The notes: a model not told the origin generated them from the letters alone. DNA of 64,000 nt from Alcanivoracaceae bacterium (GCA_029210325.1 JARGPU010000002.1:124001-188000), one strand, 5' to 3'. Positions 43,580 to 53,102 are shown, numbered from the stretch's first letter. Translations and numbers: made by a program.

Positions 43580-44590
43580 ATGTCTGCCCAGCCCCTGCTG
43601 ATGCTGGATGTTGCCGGCCAGTCGCTGACCGATGAGGATCGCGAGCTGCTGCGTCATCCGGGCACCGGTGCCTTGATCTTGTTTAGCCGTAACTACGCCA
43701 ACCCTGCCCAGCTTAGTGCGCTGGTGACGGAAATTCGTGCTGAAACCCCCGATATTCTGATCGCGGTAGACCAGGAAGGTGGTCGGGTGCAGCGTTTTCG
43801 TGAGAATTTTAGTCGTATTCCGCCCATGCGTTGCCTGGGCGCATTATACGATCGTGATGTGGACGCAGCGCTGGCGGCCTCTCGCGAGCTGGGTTTGCTC
43901 ATGGCGGCTGAGTTGATTCCCTACGGCGTAGATATCAGTTTTGCGCCGGTGCTGGATCTGGATTTCGGTGCCAGTTCGGTGATTGGAGATCGCAGTTTTC
44001 ATGCTGATGCGGATGCGGTAGTGGCTTTGGTGGCTGCCTTTATTGATGGCATGGCGGCGGCGGGTATGGCTGCCACCGGCAAGCACTTTCCCGGTCATGG
44101 TTTTGTGCAGGGGGACTCCCATCTGGAGCTGCCAGTGGACCATCGCACCCTGGATGAAATCCGGGCTCAGGATATGGTGCCATTTATAAAGCTGGCGGAT
44201 CGTCTTGCTGGCATGATGCTGGCGCATATTGTTTATGCTCAGGTTGATGCTCAGCCGGCTGGTTTTTCCCGGTTCTGGTTGCAGAATATTTTGCGTGATG
44301 AGCTGGGTTATCGCGGCCTGATTTTTTCTGATGACCTATCCATGGAGGGCGCTGCCGCTGCTGGCAGTTATGCGCAACGGGCGGCCGTGGCATTGGATGC
44401 CGGTTGCGATATGGTGCTGGTATGCAATAACCGGGCTGGGGCTATTGATGTGCTGCGCTATCTGGAGCAACGACCCGCTTCTCCGGTGGTGCCTGCATCA
44501 TCTATGCGGGCGCAGCAACACCAAGTGCCAACGGCTGCTTTGCAAGCCGCCCGCAATACCGCCATGCGTTTGCTTGAGGAGGCGAAGTAA
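43580..44590 (+). CDS. nagZ: Beta-N-acetylhexosaminidase (muropeptide recycling)
   Basis: NagZ is a cytoplasmic GH3 enzyme that removes GlcNAc from GlcNAc-anhydroMurNAc peptides during cell-wall recycling. The 336-aa protein has PLLMLDVAGQSLTDEDREL, LIAVDQEGGRVQRF, and the catalytic loop KHFPGHGFVQGDSHLELP with its His/Asp pair; the nucleophile region is LIFSDDLSMEGAA. ATG 43580 with a GGGGA Shine-Dalgarno is preferred over the track's upstream TTG. Its stop overlaps the mscS-like ATG. Confidence 0.95.
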   Translation: MSAQPLLMLDVAGQSLTDEDRELLRHPGTGALILFSRNYANPAQLSALVTEIRAETPDILIAVDQEGGRVQRFRENFSRIPPMRCLGALYDRDVDAALAASRELGLLMAAELIPYGVDISFAPVLDLDFGASSVIGDRSFHADADAVVALVAAFIDGMAAAGMAATGKHFPGHGFVQGDSHLELPVDHRTLDEIRAQDMVPFIKLADRLAGMMLAHIVYAQVDAQPAGFSRFWLQNILRDELGYRGLIFSDDLSMEGAAAAGSYAQRAAVALDAGCDMVLVCNNRAGAIDVLRYLEQRPASPVVPASSMRAQQHQVPTAALQAARNTAMRLLEEAK

Positions 44591-45732
44591 TGCTGGAGAC
44601 AGTACAGACATTCTTTCAGGAGTCCACCGAAACAAAAATCTGGCTGACACAGGTTTTTGTGGTGGTGTTTATCACCGTGTCGATCAACTTTATTTTGATG
44701 CGGGTGATTGATATCGCCGAGAAGCTAGTGGTAAAGACCGAGTCACTATGGGATGACGCGCTGCTGGAGGCGGCACGTATTCCGGTGCGTTTGTTTGTCT
44801 GGACTATCGGTCTTACCTTCGCAGCGGCCATTCTCGATAACGTCACCGAGACCGCGCTGTTCGGCTATTTGCCGCAAGCCAGAAGTATTGCTTACATCGT
44901 TATCCTGAGCATGTTCTGCACCCGATTCATCAGCTATGCGGAAGCGAATATCGTAAACCCGCAGCGCCTGACGAAGCCGATGGACCAGACCACCGCCCGG
45001 GCCCTGGCCAAACTGTTGCGTATGTCGGTGATGATTACCGCAGGACTGATCATTCTGCAGGAGCTGGGTTATTCAGTTTCTGGTGTGCTGGCGTTTGGCG
45101 GTGTCGGTGGTATTGCCATCGGTTTTGCGGCCAAGGATATGCTGGCTAACTTCTTTGGCGGCATGATGATCTATCTGGATAAGCCCTTTATGGTGGGTGA
45201 CTGGGTGCGCTCGCCGGATCGGCAGATTGAAGGGACGGTAGAAGATATTGGTTGGCGCCTGACTCGTATCCGTACCTTCGACAAGCGGCCCCTATATATC
45301 CCTAACTCCATGTTCTCGACCATTGTCGTAGAGAATCCCTCGCGCATGACCAATCGGCGCATCTATGAAAATCTCGGTATCCGTTACAGTGATGGCCATC
45401 TGATGAAGGTGATCTGTGACGATGTGCGTGACATGCTTAAAGTGCACCCGGACATCGACCAGAATCAGACTATCATTGTTCACTTTAATCGCTATGGCGA
45501 CTCCCATCTTGAGTTTATGTTGTACGCATTTACCAAGACCAGTGAGTGGGTGCCATTCCATGCGGTGAAAGAAGATGTGCTGTTGAAAGTCATGCAGATT
45601 ATTGAAGGCCACGGCGCTGAGTTTGCCTTCCCGACTCGGACATTGCATATCGCTGCAGACGGCCATCCTGATGAGGCAGCTATTTTGCAGACCGTTACTG
45701 AGCAAAAAAGCAAGGATGAGGGGCGCCCATGA
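44590..45732 (+). CDS. MscS family mechanosensitive ion channel
   Basis: A 380-aa small-conductance mechanosensitive channel. Four or five membrane helices lie in residues 20-185. The pore helix and beta-domain junction read VLAFGGVGGIAIGFAAKDMLANFFGGMMIYLDKPF, closely following MscS, with the VGDWVRS beta-domain and the mixed C-terminal domain behind. It protects against osmotic downshock. It overlaps nagZ by one base and hpt by four. Confidence 0.91.
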   Translation: MLETVQTFFQESTETKIWLTQVFVVVFITVSINFILMRVIDIAEKLVVKTESLWDDALLEAARIPVRLFVWTIGLTFAAAILDNVTETALFGYLPQARSIAYIVILSMFCTRFISYAEANIVNPQRLTKPMDQTTARALAKLLRMSVMITAGLIILQELGYSVSGVLAFGGVGGIAIGFAAKDMLANFFGGMMIYLDKPFMVGDWVRSPDRQIEGTVEDIGWRLTRIRTFDKRPLYIPNSMFSTIVVENPSRMTNRRIYENLGIRYSDGHLMKVICDDVRDMLKVHPDIDQNQTIIVHFNRYGDSHLEFMLYAFTKTSEWVPFHAVKEDVLLKVMQIIEGHGAEFAFPTRTLHIAADGHPDEAAILQTVTEQKSKDEGRP

Positions 45733-46289
45733 CTCCGGAATTTCGTCAGCATTTACTTGAAGTGCGAGCTAATGCAAGGCAGCTGTATAGCGCCGAGCAG
45801 ATTGATCAGGCGATTACTGCCATGGCCGCGCAGATTAATCGCGACTATGCCGAGCATGATCCGTTGATGTTGACCATCATGAATGGTGGCGTAGTGCTGA
45901 TGGGAAAGCTGCTGCCTCAACTGGACTTCCCCTTGCAGATTGATTACCTGCACGCCACTCGCTATCGCGGTGAAACTTCAGGTAATGAGATCGAGTGGAT
46001 TATCACCCCCGGTACTTCGCTGAAGGATCGCAACATTATTATTGTTGACGATATTCTGGATGTGGGCTCTACCTTGTTGGCAATTATCGATGCCTGCGAA
46101 AAGCAGGGTGCCAAATCGGTGGCCACGGCCGTGCTGGTGGACAAGGTGCATGATCGCAAAGCCCAACCGGGAATGAAGGCGACCTATACCGGCATTGAGG
46201 CGGAGGATGCCTATCTGTTCGGCTGCGGTATGGATTATCGCGAATACTGGCGTAATGCACCCGGTCTATTTGCTGTGGAGGGGCTGTAA
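45729..46289 (+). CDS. hpt: Hypoxanthine phosphoribosyltransferase
   Basis: Hpt salvages hypoxanthine (and often guanine) to the nucleotide. The 186-aa protein has the PRPP-binding loop NIIIVDDILDVGSTLLAII, LTIMNGGVVLMGKL at the pyrophosphate site and VLVDKVHDRK before the base pocket. It is coupled on both sides (ATGA overlap with mscS, one-base overlap with the phosphorylase). The phosphorylase product hypoxanthine would be its substrate. Confidence 0.92.
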   Translation: MTPEFRQHLLEVRANARQLYSAEQIDQAITAMAAQINRDYAEHDPLMLTIMNGGVVLMGKLLPQLDFPLQIDYLHATRYRGETSGNEIEWIITPGTSLKDRNIIIVDDILDVGSTLLAIIDACEKQGAKSVATAVLVDKVHDRKAQPGMKATYTGIEAEDAYLFGCGMDYREYWRNAPGLFAVEGL

Positions 46290-47023
46290 TGCTGGCATTT
46301 ATCGGTGGCACCGGGTTGACCCGCATGGCCGGCCTGACAGTGATCGCCAGACATGAAATTACTACCGAGTGGGGCGATCCTTCGGCAGCCGTTGTGGAAG
46401 GTGAGCTGGCCGGCAAGCGTGTGCTTTTTCTGGCCCGCCATGGCGACCCCCATGTGCTATTACCCCATCAGGTTAATTACCGCGCCAATATCGCCGCGCT
46501 GAAGCAGGCCGGGGCATCCGAGATTGTTGCTGTTAATGCGGTTGGTGGGATTACTGCTCAAGCACCTACCGCCGCCATCGTGGTGCCGGATCAGATTATT
46601 GATTACACCACGGGCAGGGATACGACTTTTTTTGACAAGCGTGTGGCACCGGTGGTGCATGTGGATTTTTCCTGGCCTTTTAGTGTGTCTTTGAGGCGGC
46701 GTTTAGTAACGGCTTTGGCCAGTGTTGATGCGCATGCCATTAATGGCGGCTGCTATGGCGCCACTCAGGGGCCAAGGCTTGAAACCGCTGCGGAGATTAA
46801 CCGCATGGAAAAAGACGGCTGCGACATTGTCGGTATGACCGGTATGCCCGAAGCAGTGCTGGCCCGTGAATTGGAACTGCCCTATGCCATGCTATCGCTG
46901 GTGGTTAACCCCGGTGCTGGCAAAAGCGATGTAGAGATCACCATGGAAGAAATCGAAGCGGTGATTCATGCCGGCATGGGTAAGGTCTGTGAGGCGCTGG
47001 CTGCAATGGTGTCCGCTGCTTGA
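46289..47023 (+). CDS. S-methyl-5'-thioinosine phosphorylase (MTAP/MTIP family)
   Basis: A 244-aa purine nucleoside phosphorylase of the MTAP family. It has LAFIGGTGLTRMAGL, FLARHGDPHVLLPHQVNYRANI, VVPDQIIDYTTGR, GGCYGATQGPRLETAAEI and VGMTGMPEAVLARELELPYA. In Pseudomonas the protein at this locus (PA3004) prefers methylthioinosine, releasing hypoxanthine; the direct coupling to hpt here points the same way. Methylthioadenosine activity cannot be excluded from sequence alone. Confidence 0.85.
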   Translation: MLAFIGGTGLTRMAGLTVIARHEITTEWGDPSAAVVEGELAGKRVLFLARHGDPHVLLPHQVNYRANIAALKQAGASEIVAVNAVGGITAQAPTAAIVVPDQIIDYTTGRDTTFFDKRVAPVVHVDFSWPFSVSLRRRLVTALASVDAHAINGGCYGATQGPRLETAAEINRMEKDGCDIVGMTGMPEAVLARELELPYAMLSLVVNPGAGKSDVEITMEEIEAVIHAGMGKVCEALAAMVSAA

Positions 47024-48213
47024 ATGATGTTGATGTGCTGGTTATCGGTGCCGGTGCTGCCGGGCTGATGTGCGCCTCTGTGGCTGCTTATCGCGGCCGC
47101 CGGGTGCGAGTGCTGGATCATGCCAATATGGCCGGCAAGAAGATCCTGATGTCCGGTGGTGGTCGTTGTAACTTCACTAATCTGAATACTACCCCGGCGA
47201 ATTTTATTTCAGCTAACCCCCACTTCTGTATTTCTGCATTGAAGCGTTATACCCCGCAGCACTTTGTTGAGCTGGTGGAACGCCATGGTATCGATTGGGT
47301 GGAAAAAGCACCGGGGCAACTTTTCTGTGCTGATAGCAGCCGTGACATTCTCGATATGCTGTTGCGGGAATGTGAATGGTCACAGGCGCAGGTATCGCTA
47401 AAGGTGTCAATTGAAAAAGTGGAAGCAGTGCAGGATGGATACCGCGTACGTACCTCCGATGGGGTGATTCGTTGCGAGTCGCTGGTGATTGCCTCCGGTG
47501 GTCTGTCTATTCCGACGCTGGGGGCTAGCGGTTTTGGTTATGACATTGCCCGTCAGTTTGGCCTGCCAGTTTTGCCCACCCGGGCCGGGTTGGTGCCGTT
47601 TACTCTGCAGCCCGCCCAGAAAGAAAAGCTAGCGCCACTGTCCGGGCTAAGTACGCAAGTGCGGGTGCATTGTCGTGATGCCGAATTTGCCGAACCGATG
47701 CTAATTACCCATCGCGGACTTTCCGGACCGTCCATGCTGCAGATTTCCAGCTACTGGCAACCCGGTGATGAACTGGATATTGATCTGGTTGCCAGCACAG
47801 AGGGTGGTAAAGGTTTCGACATCTCTGTGCTGCAGCAATTACGTGCAGCCTCACCCAATGCGCGCCCGGAGAGCTGGCTGTCCACCATATTGCCGAAACG
47901 ATTGGCCCAGACCCTGTGTGAATGGTTCGATTGGCAGCAAAGCTGGCAGTATTTCGATAATGCTCGGCTAGAGGCCATGGTGGAGCAGCTTCAGCACTGG
48001 TGTATCAAGCCATCGGGCACGGAGGGTTATCGCACCGCCGAAGTGACTCTTGGCGGCGTCGATACGCAGGCAGTGTCATCCAAATCCTTTATGGCCAATG
48101 ACCAGCCTGGCCTGTTCTTTATCGGTGAAGTGCTCGATGTCACCGGCCATCTTGGCGGGCATAACTTCCAATGGGCCTGGGCCAGCGCCCAAGCCGCCGG
48201 ACAGTTCGCTTAA
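47020..48213 (+). CDS. HI0933/BaiN-type FAD-dependent oxidoreductase
   Basis: A 397-aa flavoprotein of the YhiN/HI0933 family. The N-terminal FAD site is VLVIGAGAAGLMCASVAAYRG, followed by the family hallmark GKKILMSGGGRCNFTN. The C-terminus has the closing motif GLFFIGEVLDVTGHLGGHNFQWAWASG-like (here WASAQAAG). The start is TTG overlapping the phosphorylase stop (TTGA). The physiological substrate of the family is unsettled. Confidence 0.86.
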   Translation: MNDVDVLVIGAGAAGLMCASVAAYRGRRVRVLDHANMAGKKILMSGGGRCNFTNLNTTPANFISANPHFCISALKRYTPQHFVELVERHGIDWVEKAPGQLFCADSSRDILDMLLRECEWSQAQVSLKVSIEKVEAVQDGYRVRTSDGVIRCESLVIASGGLSIPTLGASGFGYDIARQFGLPVLPTRAGLVPFTLQPAQKEKLAPLSGLSTQVRVHCRDAEFAEPMLITHRGLSGPSMLQISSYWQPGDELDIDLVASTEGGKGFDISVLQQLRAASPNARPESWLSTILPKRLAQTLCEWFDWQQSWQYFDNARLEAMVEQLQHWCIKPSGTEGYRTAEVTLGGVDTQAVSSKSFMANDQPGLFFIGEVLDVTGHLGGHNFQWAWASAQAAGQFA

Positions 48214-48237
48214 CTGATTGGTTTGCTGTAGCCGTTT

Positions 48238-49107
48238 TTAACGTGTTTGTTGGGCTTTCAGGGCTTCGTTGAGTTGGTCCAGTTTATCCTGCTCAGGATG
48301 ATTCCACGGGGTAATCCGCACCAGTAAACCAAACAGGGGGTGGTCGAGGTAGTGCAGTTCTTCACTGCGCATGCGCCTGTTCTGGTCGATTTTGACCCAT
48401 ACTCGCTGCCCTTCAGCTGTGTCGCTGCCAAACCAGAGAATAGGTTCGATGTGCAGGTAGCGGCTCAGGTGAAAGCGCAGGGCGCCTTGCAGTTCGCGGA
48501 TTGCAATCGGCTCTTGGGTGCTCTCCAGGGCCTCAATCTGCGGCATGGTGGTGAACTGACCACTGCTGTCCATGGCGCTATAGGCGTCGGTGTCGGGGGG
48601 CAGCTCGCCGTCTTGTAAGGTTTCATCCGCTACAACAGGCTCTGGCAGGATGTCGCCGCCTTCTACCAGCACGGCAAAGGCATGGGCCCGTTCGCGCACC
48701 GGCTGACGCCAGGCCTTATGTAGCAGGATACGGTGACCATCTTTGGCCATTCTGTCTGCCGCTTGCTGTAATGGCAGGTCGCTGTCGATAACTCGCCAGG
48801 CCCCGTAGGCGACGGCACTGCTGTCTATGTTGTCGGCGTGTTCCGGGATGCGTGGCTCGCTGCTGTCCAGCGCGATCAGGGCGGAGTGGTTCAGGTCCGG
48901 TTGCTGGTCAAGGCGCCAGTATTCGTCGCTTAGCGGGCTTTGCCGGGCAAAGGCGACGACTTCGATCTGGTACCACTTTTCCTGCATTACCTTGGGCAAG
49001 TCAGCGATGGTCCGGCGTATTTCTGGGGCGCTCATCTCGGCATAGGGGTTGGCCAGTGCCGGTGCGGTCAGGCTCAGTAGTAAAAGTGGCAGCATGATGT
49101 AGCGCAT
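48238..49107 (-). CDS. csiV: CsiV family cell-wall protein
   Basis: A 289-aa exported protein of the CsiV family, first described in Vibrio as a peptidoglycan-binding protein needed for cell-shape integrity under some conditions. The signal peptide is MRYIMLPLLLLSLTAPALA with cleavage before NPYAEM. Family-typical parts are KWYQIEVVAFARQ near the N-terminus and LQGALRFHLSRYLHIE and HYLDHPLFGLLVRITP near the end. It lies directly upstream of mfd on the same strand order as in Pseudomonas, separated by a REP-like unit. Confidence 0.85.
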   Translation of the reverse strand: MRYIMLPLLLLSLTAPALANPYAEMSAPEIRRTIADLPKVMQEKWYQIEVVAFARQSPLSDEYWRLDQQPDLNHSALIALDSSEPRIPEHADNIDSSAVAYGAWRVIDSDLPLQQAADRMAKDGHRILLHKAWRQPVRERAHAFAVLVEGGDILPEPVVADETLQDGELPPDTDAYSAMDSSGQFTTMPQIEALESTQEPIAIRELQGALRFHLSRYLHIEPILWFGSDTAEGQRVWVKIDQNRRMRSEELHYLDHPLFGLLVRITPWNHPEQDKLDQLNEALKAQQTR

Positions 49108-49132
49108 GGTTTCTCCTGAGCTCTTATACCAG

Positions 49133-49157
49133 TATCGCGGTTAAAACCGCTTCTGCA
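49133..49157. repeat. Single REP-like unit between csiV and mfd
   Basis: tatcgcggttaaaaccgctt, read on the - strand as tgcagaagcggttttaaccg, is a diverged REP unit with a palindromic core gcggtt/aaccgc. It lies immediately after the mfd stop. Confidence 0.65.
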
Positions 49158-52100
49158 TTATTTTCCGGCGAGGGTGTCGAGCAGCTTGTTCACCGCTTCG
49201 ATTTTTTCCTCGGCTGTATCAGTGTTGATGGCAAACTTCAGGGCAGTGGCGCCATCCAGTTTGTAACGGGTCGAGGCGGACTGTACCAGCTTTACCAGAC
49301 TGAGGGGATTGACCACAGTCTGCTCGGAGAATTCCAATCGGCCCCACTGGCCGCCGGCATCGATCTTGCGGATGCCGATCTGTTCGGCACGCTGGCGCAG
49401 GGCGGTGACGGCGAACAGGTGCTTGACCTGAAGGGGTAACAGGCCAAAGCGGTCGATCATTTCGACTTGCAACTCGCGCAGCGCCTCGGCGTTGCGGCAG
49501 CCGGCCACGCGCTTGTACAGAGTCAGGCGGGTAAACACGTCTGGCAGGTAGTCCTCGGGGATCAGCGCGGGAATGCGTAGATTCACTTCCGGGCCGCCTG
49601 AAAGGGGCTTTTCCACATCCGGCTGCTCGCCGCGCTTTAGCGCCTCCACAGCCTGCTCCAGCATTTCCATATACAGCGAGAAGCCAATCGATTCGATATG
49701 GCCATGCTGCTCGTCGCCGAGCAGCTCACCGGCGCCGCGGATCTCAAGGTCATGACTGGCCAGTTGGAAGCCGGCGCCGAGATCCGTGGCGGTTTCGATT
49801 GCTTCAAGACGCTTCTGCGCGTCCTTGGTCATCACTTTTGGCGGTGGCGTCATTAAATACGCGTAGGCCTGGTGGTGCGATCGCCCGACTCGGCCACGCA
49901 GCTGATGTAGCTGGGCCAGACCAAACTTGTCGGCGCGATCAATGATGATGGTGTTGGCGGAGGGAATATCGATACCCGTCTCGATAATGGTGGTAGATAC
50001 CAGCACGTTGAAACGGCGGTGATAAAAATCGGACATCACCGATTCCAGCTCGCGCTCGCGCATCTGTCCGTGGGCAATGCCAACCCGGGCATCCGGCACC
50101 AGTTCGCGGATTTCGTTGGCCGTGCGGGTCATGGTGTCGATGTCGTTGTGCAGATAGTACACCTGCCCGCCGCGCAGCAATTCACGCAGGATAGCTTCTT
50201 TAACCAGTGGCGCGTCGTGTTGCTGAACAAAAGTCTTAACAGACAGGCGTCGCTGTGGCGGAGTGGCAATAATGGAGATCTCACGCAGCCCGGCCAGCGA
50301 CATGTTCAATGTGCGAGGAATCGGTGTGGCGGTCAGGGTGAGCATGTCGCACTCGGCGCGCATCTGCTTCAGGCGTTCCTTGTGGCGCACCCCGAAGCGA
50401 TGTTCTTCGTCGACAATGATCAGGCCCAGATCTTTGAACTCAATGCCTTCCTGTAGCAGCTGATGGGTGCCCACCAGAATGTCTACCTTGCCTTCTTTAA
50501 GACGCTTCAGGGCGTCGGTTTTTTCTTTGCCGCTACGGAATCGGTTGAGTACTTCCACGCTGACTGGCCAATCGGCAAAGCGGTCGCTGAAGGTTTCAAA
50601 GTGCTGCTGCGCCAGCAGGGTGGTGGGAACCAGTACGGCTACTTGAGTGCCATTTTGAACTGCGGCAAAAGCAGCGCGCATGGCCACTTCGGTTTTGCCG
50701 AAGCCAACGTCGCCACATACCAGCCGATCCATTGGTTTGGCAGTGCGCATATCCTGCAGCACGGCTTCAATGGTCTGTTGCTGGTCCGGGGTTTCTTCGA
50801 ACGGGAAGCCTGCAGAAAAGCGACGATAATCTTCTTCATCAAGTTTGAACGAACGGCCTTTCTTGGCTTCGCGCCGTGCCCAGGTGTTGAGTAGTTCGGC
50901 AGCCACATCATGAATCTTTTCTGCCGCTCTTTGTCGCGCCTTACTCCATTGGTCGGAGCCCAGCCGGGTCAGCGGCGCATGGTCCGGGTCACCGGCACCG
51001 TAGCGACTGATCAGATGGAGACTGGCAACCGGTACATATATTTTGTCACCACCGGCATACTCGAGCAGCAACAGCTCGTGCTGCTGACCGTCGATCTGCA
51101 TATAGGTCAGGCCATGATAGCGGCCGACACCATGATCGATATGCACTACCGGCGTGCCGGGTGTCAGTTCGCCCAGTGAGCGGAAAGCGTTTTCCGGGGC
51201 GCTGGAGTCCGATGTTTTGCGCCGCCGACGCTGCAGAATGCGCTCGCCGTATAGTTGCGACTCAGCCAATACCAGAATGTTGTCTTTGCTTGACCAGAAG
51301 CCGCGATCCAGTTCACCAACCGTCAGTTGCCAGGATACGTTCCGCTGCAGAGCATTGTGTAAAAAGTCCTGCCAGCCTTCGGCCATCTGAGGTTGTAGCC
51401 CGGCCTTTTGCATCAGCGGCAGTAGTGCTTCGCGCCGCCCGGCGGTTTCTGCGCAGACCAGTACGCGTAGTTGCGGATGTTCTTCAGTAAAGCTTTTGAT
51501 CCGTGCGAACGGATTCTGGTCGCTGTGCGCATCGACGGAAAAATCCGACAAAGCATCAAAAGCAAAGCCAATGCCATCATCGTCACAGATGCGTGCTCGT
51601 GGCCGCGACTTCAGGCCGCTGTTCAGTTCGTCCGGGCGCAGGAAGATTTCCACCGGGCTGAGAATTGGCCGGCGGATATCGTGGCGCCGGCTTTCGTAGC
51701 GGCTGCCGGTTTCTTCCCAGAAATGGTTGGCAGCTTCTTCGCAGCCGGCCATTTGCACGATGCGGGCATTGCCAGGCAGGTAGTCAAACAAGCTGGCCAG
51801 CTGGTCGAAGAACAGCGGCAGATAATATTCCAGGCCACCGCTGGCCATGCCTTCGGAGACATCCTGATACAAGGTGCATTGACGATGATCGACGTCAAAG
51901 CGTTCCCGAAAGGCGCTGCGGAAATGGCTGATGCCATCAGTGCCAAGCGGGAATTCTGCCGCCGGAAGCAAGGTAATGTCTTTTACGGTTTCACTGGAGC
52001 GCTGGGTGTCCGGGTCGAACAGCCGCAGGGATTCTACTTCGTCGTCGAATAGTTCGATGCGGAAAGGTTGTTCCGCGCCCATGGGGAAGATATCCATGAT

Positions 52101-52616
52101 GGCGCCGCGCACAGCAAATTCACCATGCTCGAAGACGTTGTCACGCTGACGGTAGCCGGCAGCTACGAGGCGCAGCCGGGTGTCGTCCATGTTGAAGCGC
52201 TCGCCAACTTTGAGGACAAAGCTATTGCCGTCGATATGGCTGCGCGGTGCCAGGCGTTGCATCAGCGTGCTGACCGGGGTGACCAGGATGCCGCTCTGCG
52301 CGGCGGGTAGCCGGTGCAGCGCTTCTATACGGTCGCTGATGATGTCCTGATGGGGTGAGAACAAATCCCAGGGCAAGGTTTCCCAGTCGGGGAACAGGCG
52401 CAGCGGCAGGGCTGGGTCGTTGTCGAGGTAGAAGGCGAGGCTGTCATGCAGTTGCTGGGCACGGCCGGAATCCGGCGTGACCAGCAGGATCAGGCCGGGG
52501 GTCTCGCGAGCCAGGGTGGCGAGGGTGACGGCCAGGGAGCCATCGTCCAGTCCGCGCCAGTGGCGGTAGTTTTCCGCTCCGCTGGGGAACAGTTTTTCGT
52601 CAGGAAGCAGGATCAA
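49158..52616 (-). CDS. mfd: Transcription-repair coupling factor Mfd
   Basis: Mfd removes RNA polymerase stalled at DNA lesions and recruits UvrA. The 1152-aa protein has the UvrB-like N-terminal module (LRLFPDWETLPWDLFSPHQD), and the RNA polymerase-interaction domain around residues 475-550 (GTPVVHIDHGVGRYHGL). The translocase motor has DRLVCGDVGFGKTEVAMRA, LIIVDEEHRFGV and the TRG-type GRVGRSHHQAYAYLM; the C-terminal autoinhibitory domain follows. The start is TTG; no ATG exists upstream in frame before a stop. Length is normal. Confidence 0.95.
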   Translation of the reverse strand: MILLPDEKLFPSGAENYRHWRGLDDGSLAVTLATLARETPGLILLVTPDSGRAQQLHDSLAFYLDNDPALPLRLFPDWETLPWDLFSPHQDIISDRIEALHRLPAAQSGILVTPVSTLMQRLAPRSHIDGNSFVLKVGERFNMDDTRLRLVAAGYRQRDNVFEHGEFAVRGAIMDIFPMGAEQPFRIELFDDEVESLRLFDPDTQRSSETVKDITLLPAAEFPLGTDGISHFRSAFRERFDVDHRQCTLYQDVSEGMASGGLEYYLPLFFDQLASLFDYLPGNARIVQMAGCEEAANHFWEETGSRYESRRHDIRRPILSPVEIFLRPDELNSGLKSRPRARICDDDGIGFAFDALSDFSVDAHSDQNPFARIKSFTEEHPQLRVLVCAETAGRREALLPLMQKAGLQPQMAEGWQDFLHNALQRNVSWQLTVGELDRGFWSSKDNILVLAESQLYGERILQRRRRKTSDSSAPENAFRSLGELTPGTPVVHIDHGVGRYHGLTYMQIDGQQHELLLLEYAGGDKIYVPVASLHLISRYGAGDPDHAPLTRLGSDQWSKARQRAAEKIHDVAAELLNTWARREAKKGRSFKLDEEDYRRFSAGFPFEETPDQQQTIEAVLQDMRTAKPMDRLVCGDVGFGKTEVAMRAAFAAVQNGTQVAVLVPTTLLAQQHFETFSDRFADWPVSVEVLNRFRSGKEKTDALKRLKEGKVDILVGTHQLLQEGIEFKDLGLIIVDEEHRFGVRHKERLKQMRAECDMLTLTATPIPRTLNMSLAGLREISIIATPPQRRLSVKTFVQQHDAPLVKEAILRELLRGGQVYYLHNDIDTMTRTANEIRELVPDARVGIAHGQMRERELESVMSDFYHRRFNVLVSTTIIETGIDIPSANTIIIDRADKFGLAQLHQLRGRVGRSHHQAYAYLMTPPPKVMTKDAQKRLEAIETATDLGAGFQLASHDLEIRGAGELLGDEQHGHIESIGFSLYMEMLEQAVEALKRGEQPDVEKPLSGGPEVNLRIPALIPEDYLPDVFTRLTLYKRVAGCRNAEALRELQVEMIDRFGLLPLQVKHLFAVTALRQRAEQIGIRKIDAGGQWGRLEFSEQTVVNPLSLVKLVQSASTRYKLDGATALKFAINTDTAEEKIEAVNKLLDTLAGK

Positions 52617-52645
52617 AGCGGCGGCCCCTATAGATCAGGGCGCCG

Positions 52646-52651
52646 ATTCTA
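52646..52651 (-). promoter_or_regulatory. Candidate -10 element for mfd
   Basis: On the - strand TAGAAT sits 29 nt before the mfd TTG, in the 15-nt string gggttagaatcggcg that is identical upstream of wza. No clear -35. Confidence 0.38.
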
Positions 52652-52707
52652 ACCCAATAATCTGGTTGAACCACCGTCACTAACGCTACTAACGCTACTA
52701 GCCGTTA

Positions 52708-53086
52708 CCACCTTCACCACCGTGCCCGGGCGCAACCGCCGCCATAATCCTCCGGGGTGCCCGCTACGCTGAGTCACCCTCCGGATTATGGTGGCGTTCA
52801 CGCCTAAGGGAGACACCGCGCCAACGCTGATCAGGGGTGAAGCGGAAAAGCCGGGAAAGAAGCAGGGTGCTAGGTTCTGTTGCCTGTTCGGAGTTTACGG
52901 GACTGTGTGAGGCAGGGATGCCGAACTCAAGCCCCCAGGGATGGGTTTACGGCGTGTCCCGGAAACTCCGAACAGGCAACAGAACCGGTGAGGTTCACTG
53001 CCTAACCAGAAATTTACCGGCTGAAGCCGCGGCCACCGGTAGCCAAGAGGATTATGGGTTGCGCCCGGGCACGGTGGTGACGGTGG
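52708..53086. repeat. Composite nested inverted-repeat element (MITE-like)
   Basis: The gap between mfd and tesB is filled by nested inverted repeats. The outer arms (52708-52752 and 53047-53086) share the run tcaccaccgtgcccgggcgc and its complement, plus ccataatcctc, with a 4-nt insertion in the left arm. A local hairpin around ccataatcc/ggattatgg occupies 52737-52795. The inner arms (52873-52903 and 52956-52986) are 31 bp with one mismatch, of which 24 bp are perfect. The inner loop contains CAGGGATG twice. No protein is encoded. It resembles a miniature mobile element or a large intergenic repeat family. Confidence 0.8.
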
Positions 53087-53096
53087 GGGGTTAAGG

Positions 53097-53102
53097 TACA
53101 AT
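53097..53102 (+). promoter_or_regulatory. Candidate -10 element for tesB
   Basis: TACAAT with a CCGGC discriminator lies 33 nt before the tesB ATG, just outside the composite repeat. No convincing -35. Confidence 0.35.

Noticed and set aside
52837-53101. Short ORFs on both strands in the mfd-tesB gap (85 and 68 aa)
   Set aside because: They fall inside the composite inverted repeat and show no protein-like sequence or ribosome binding site.
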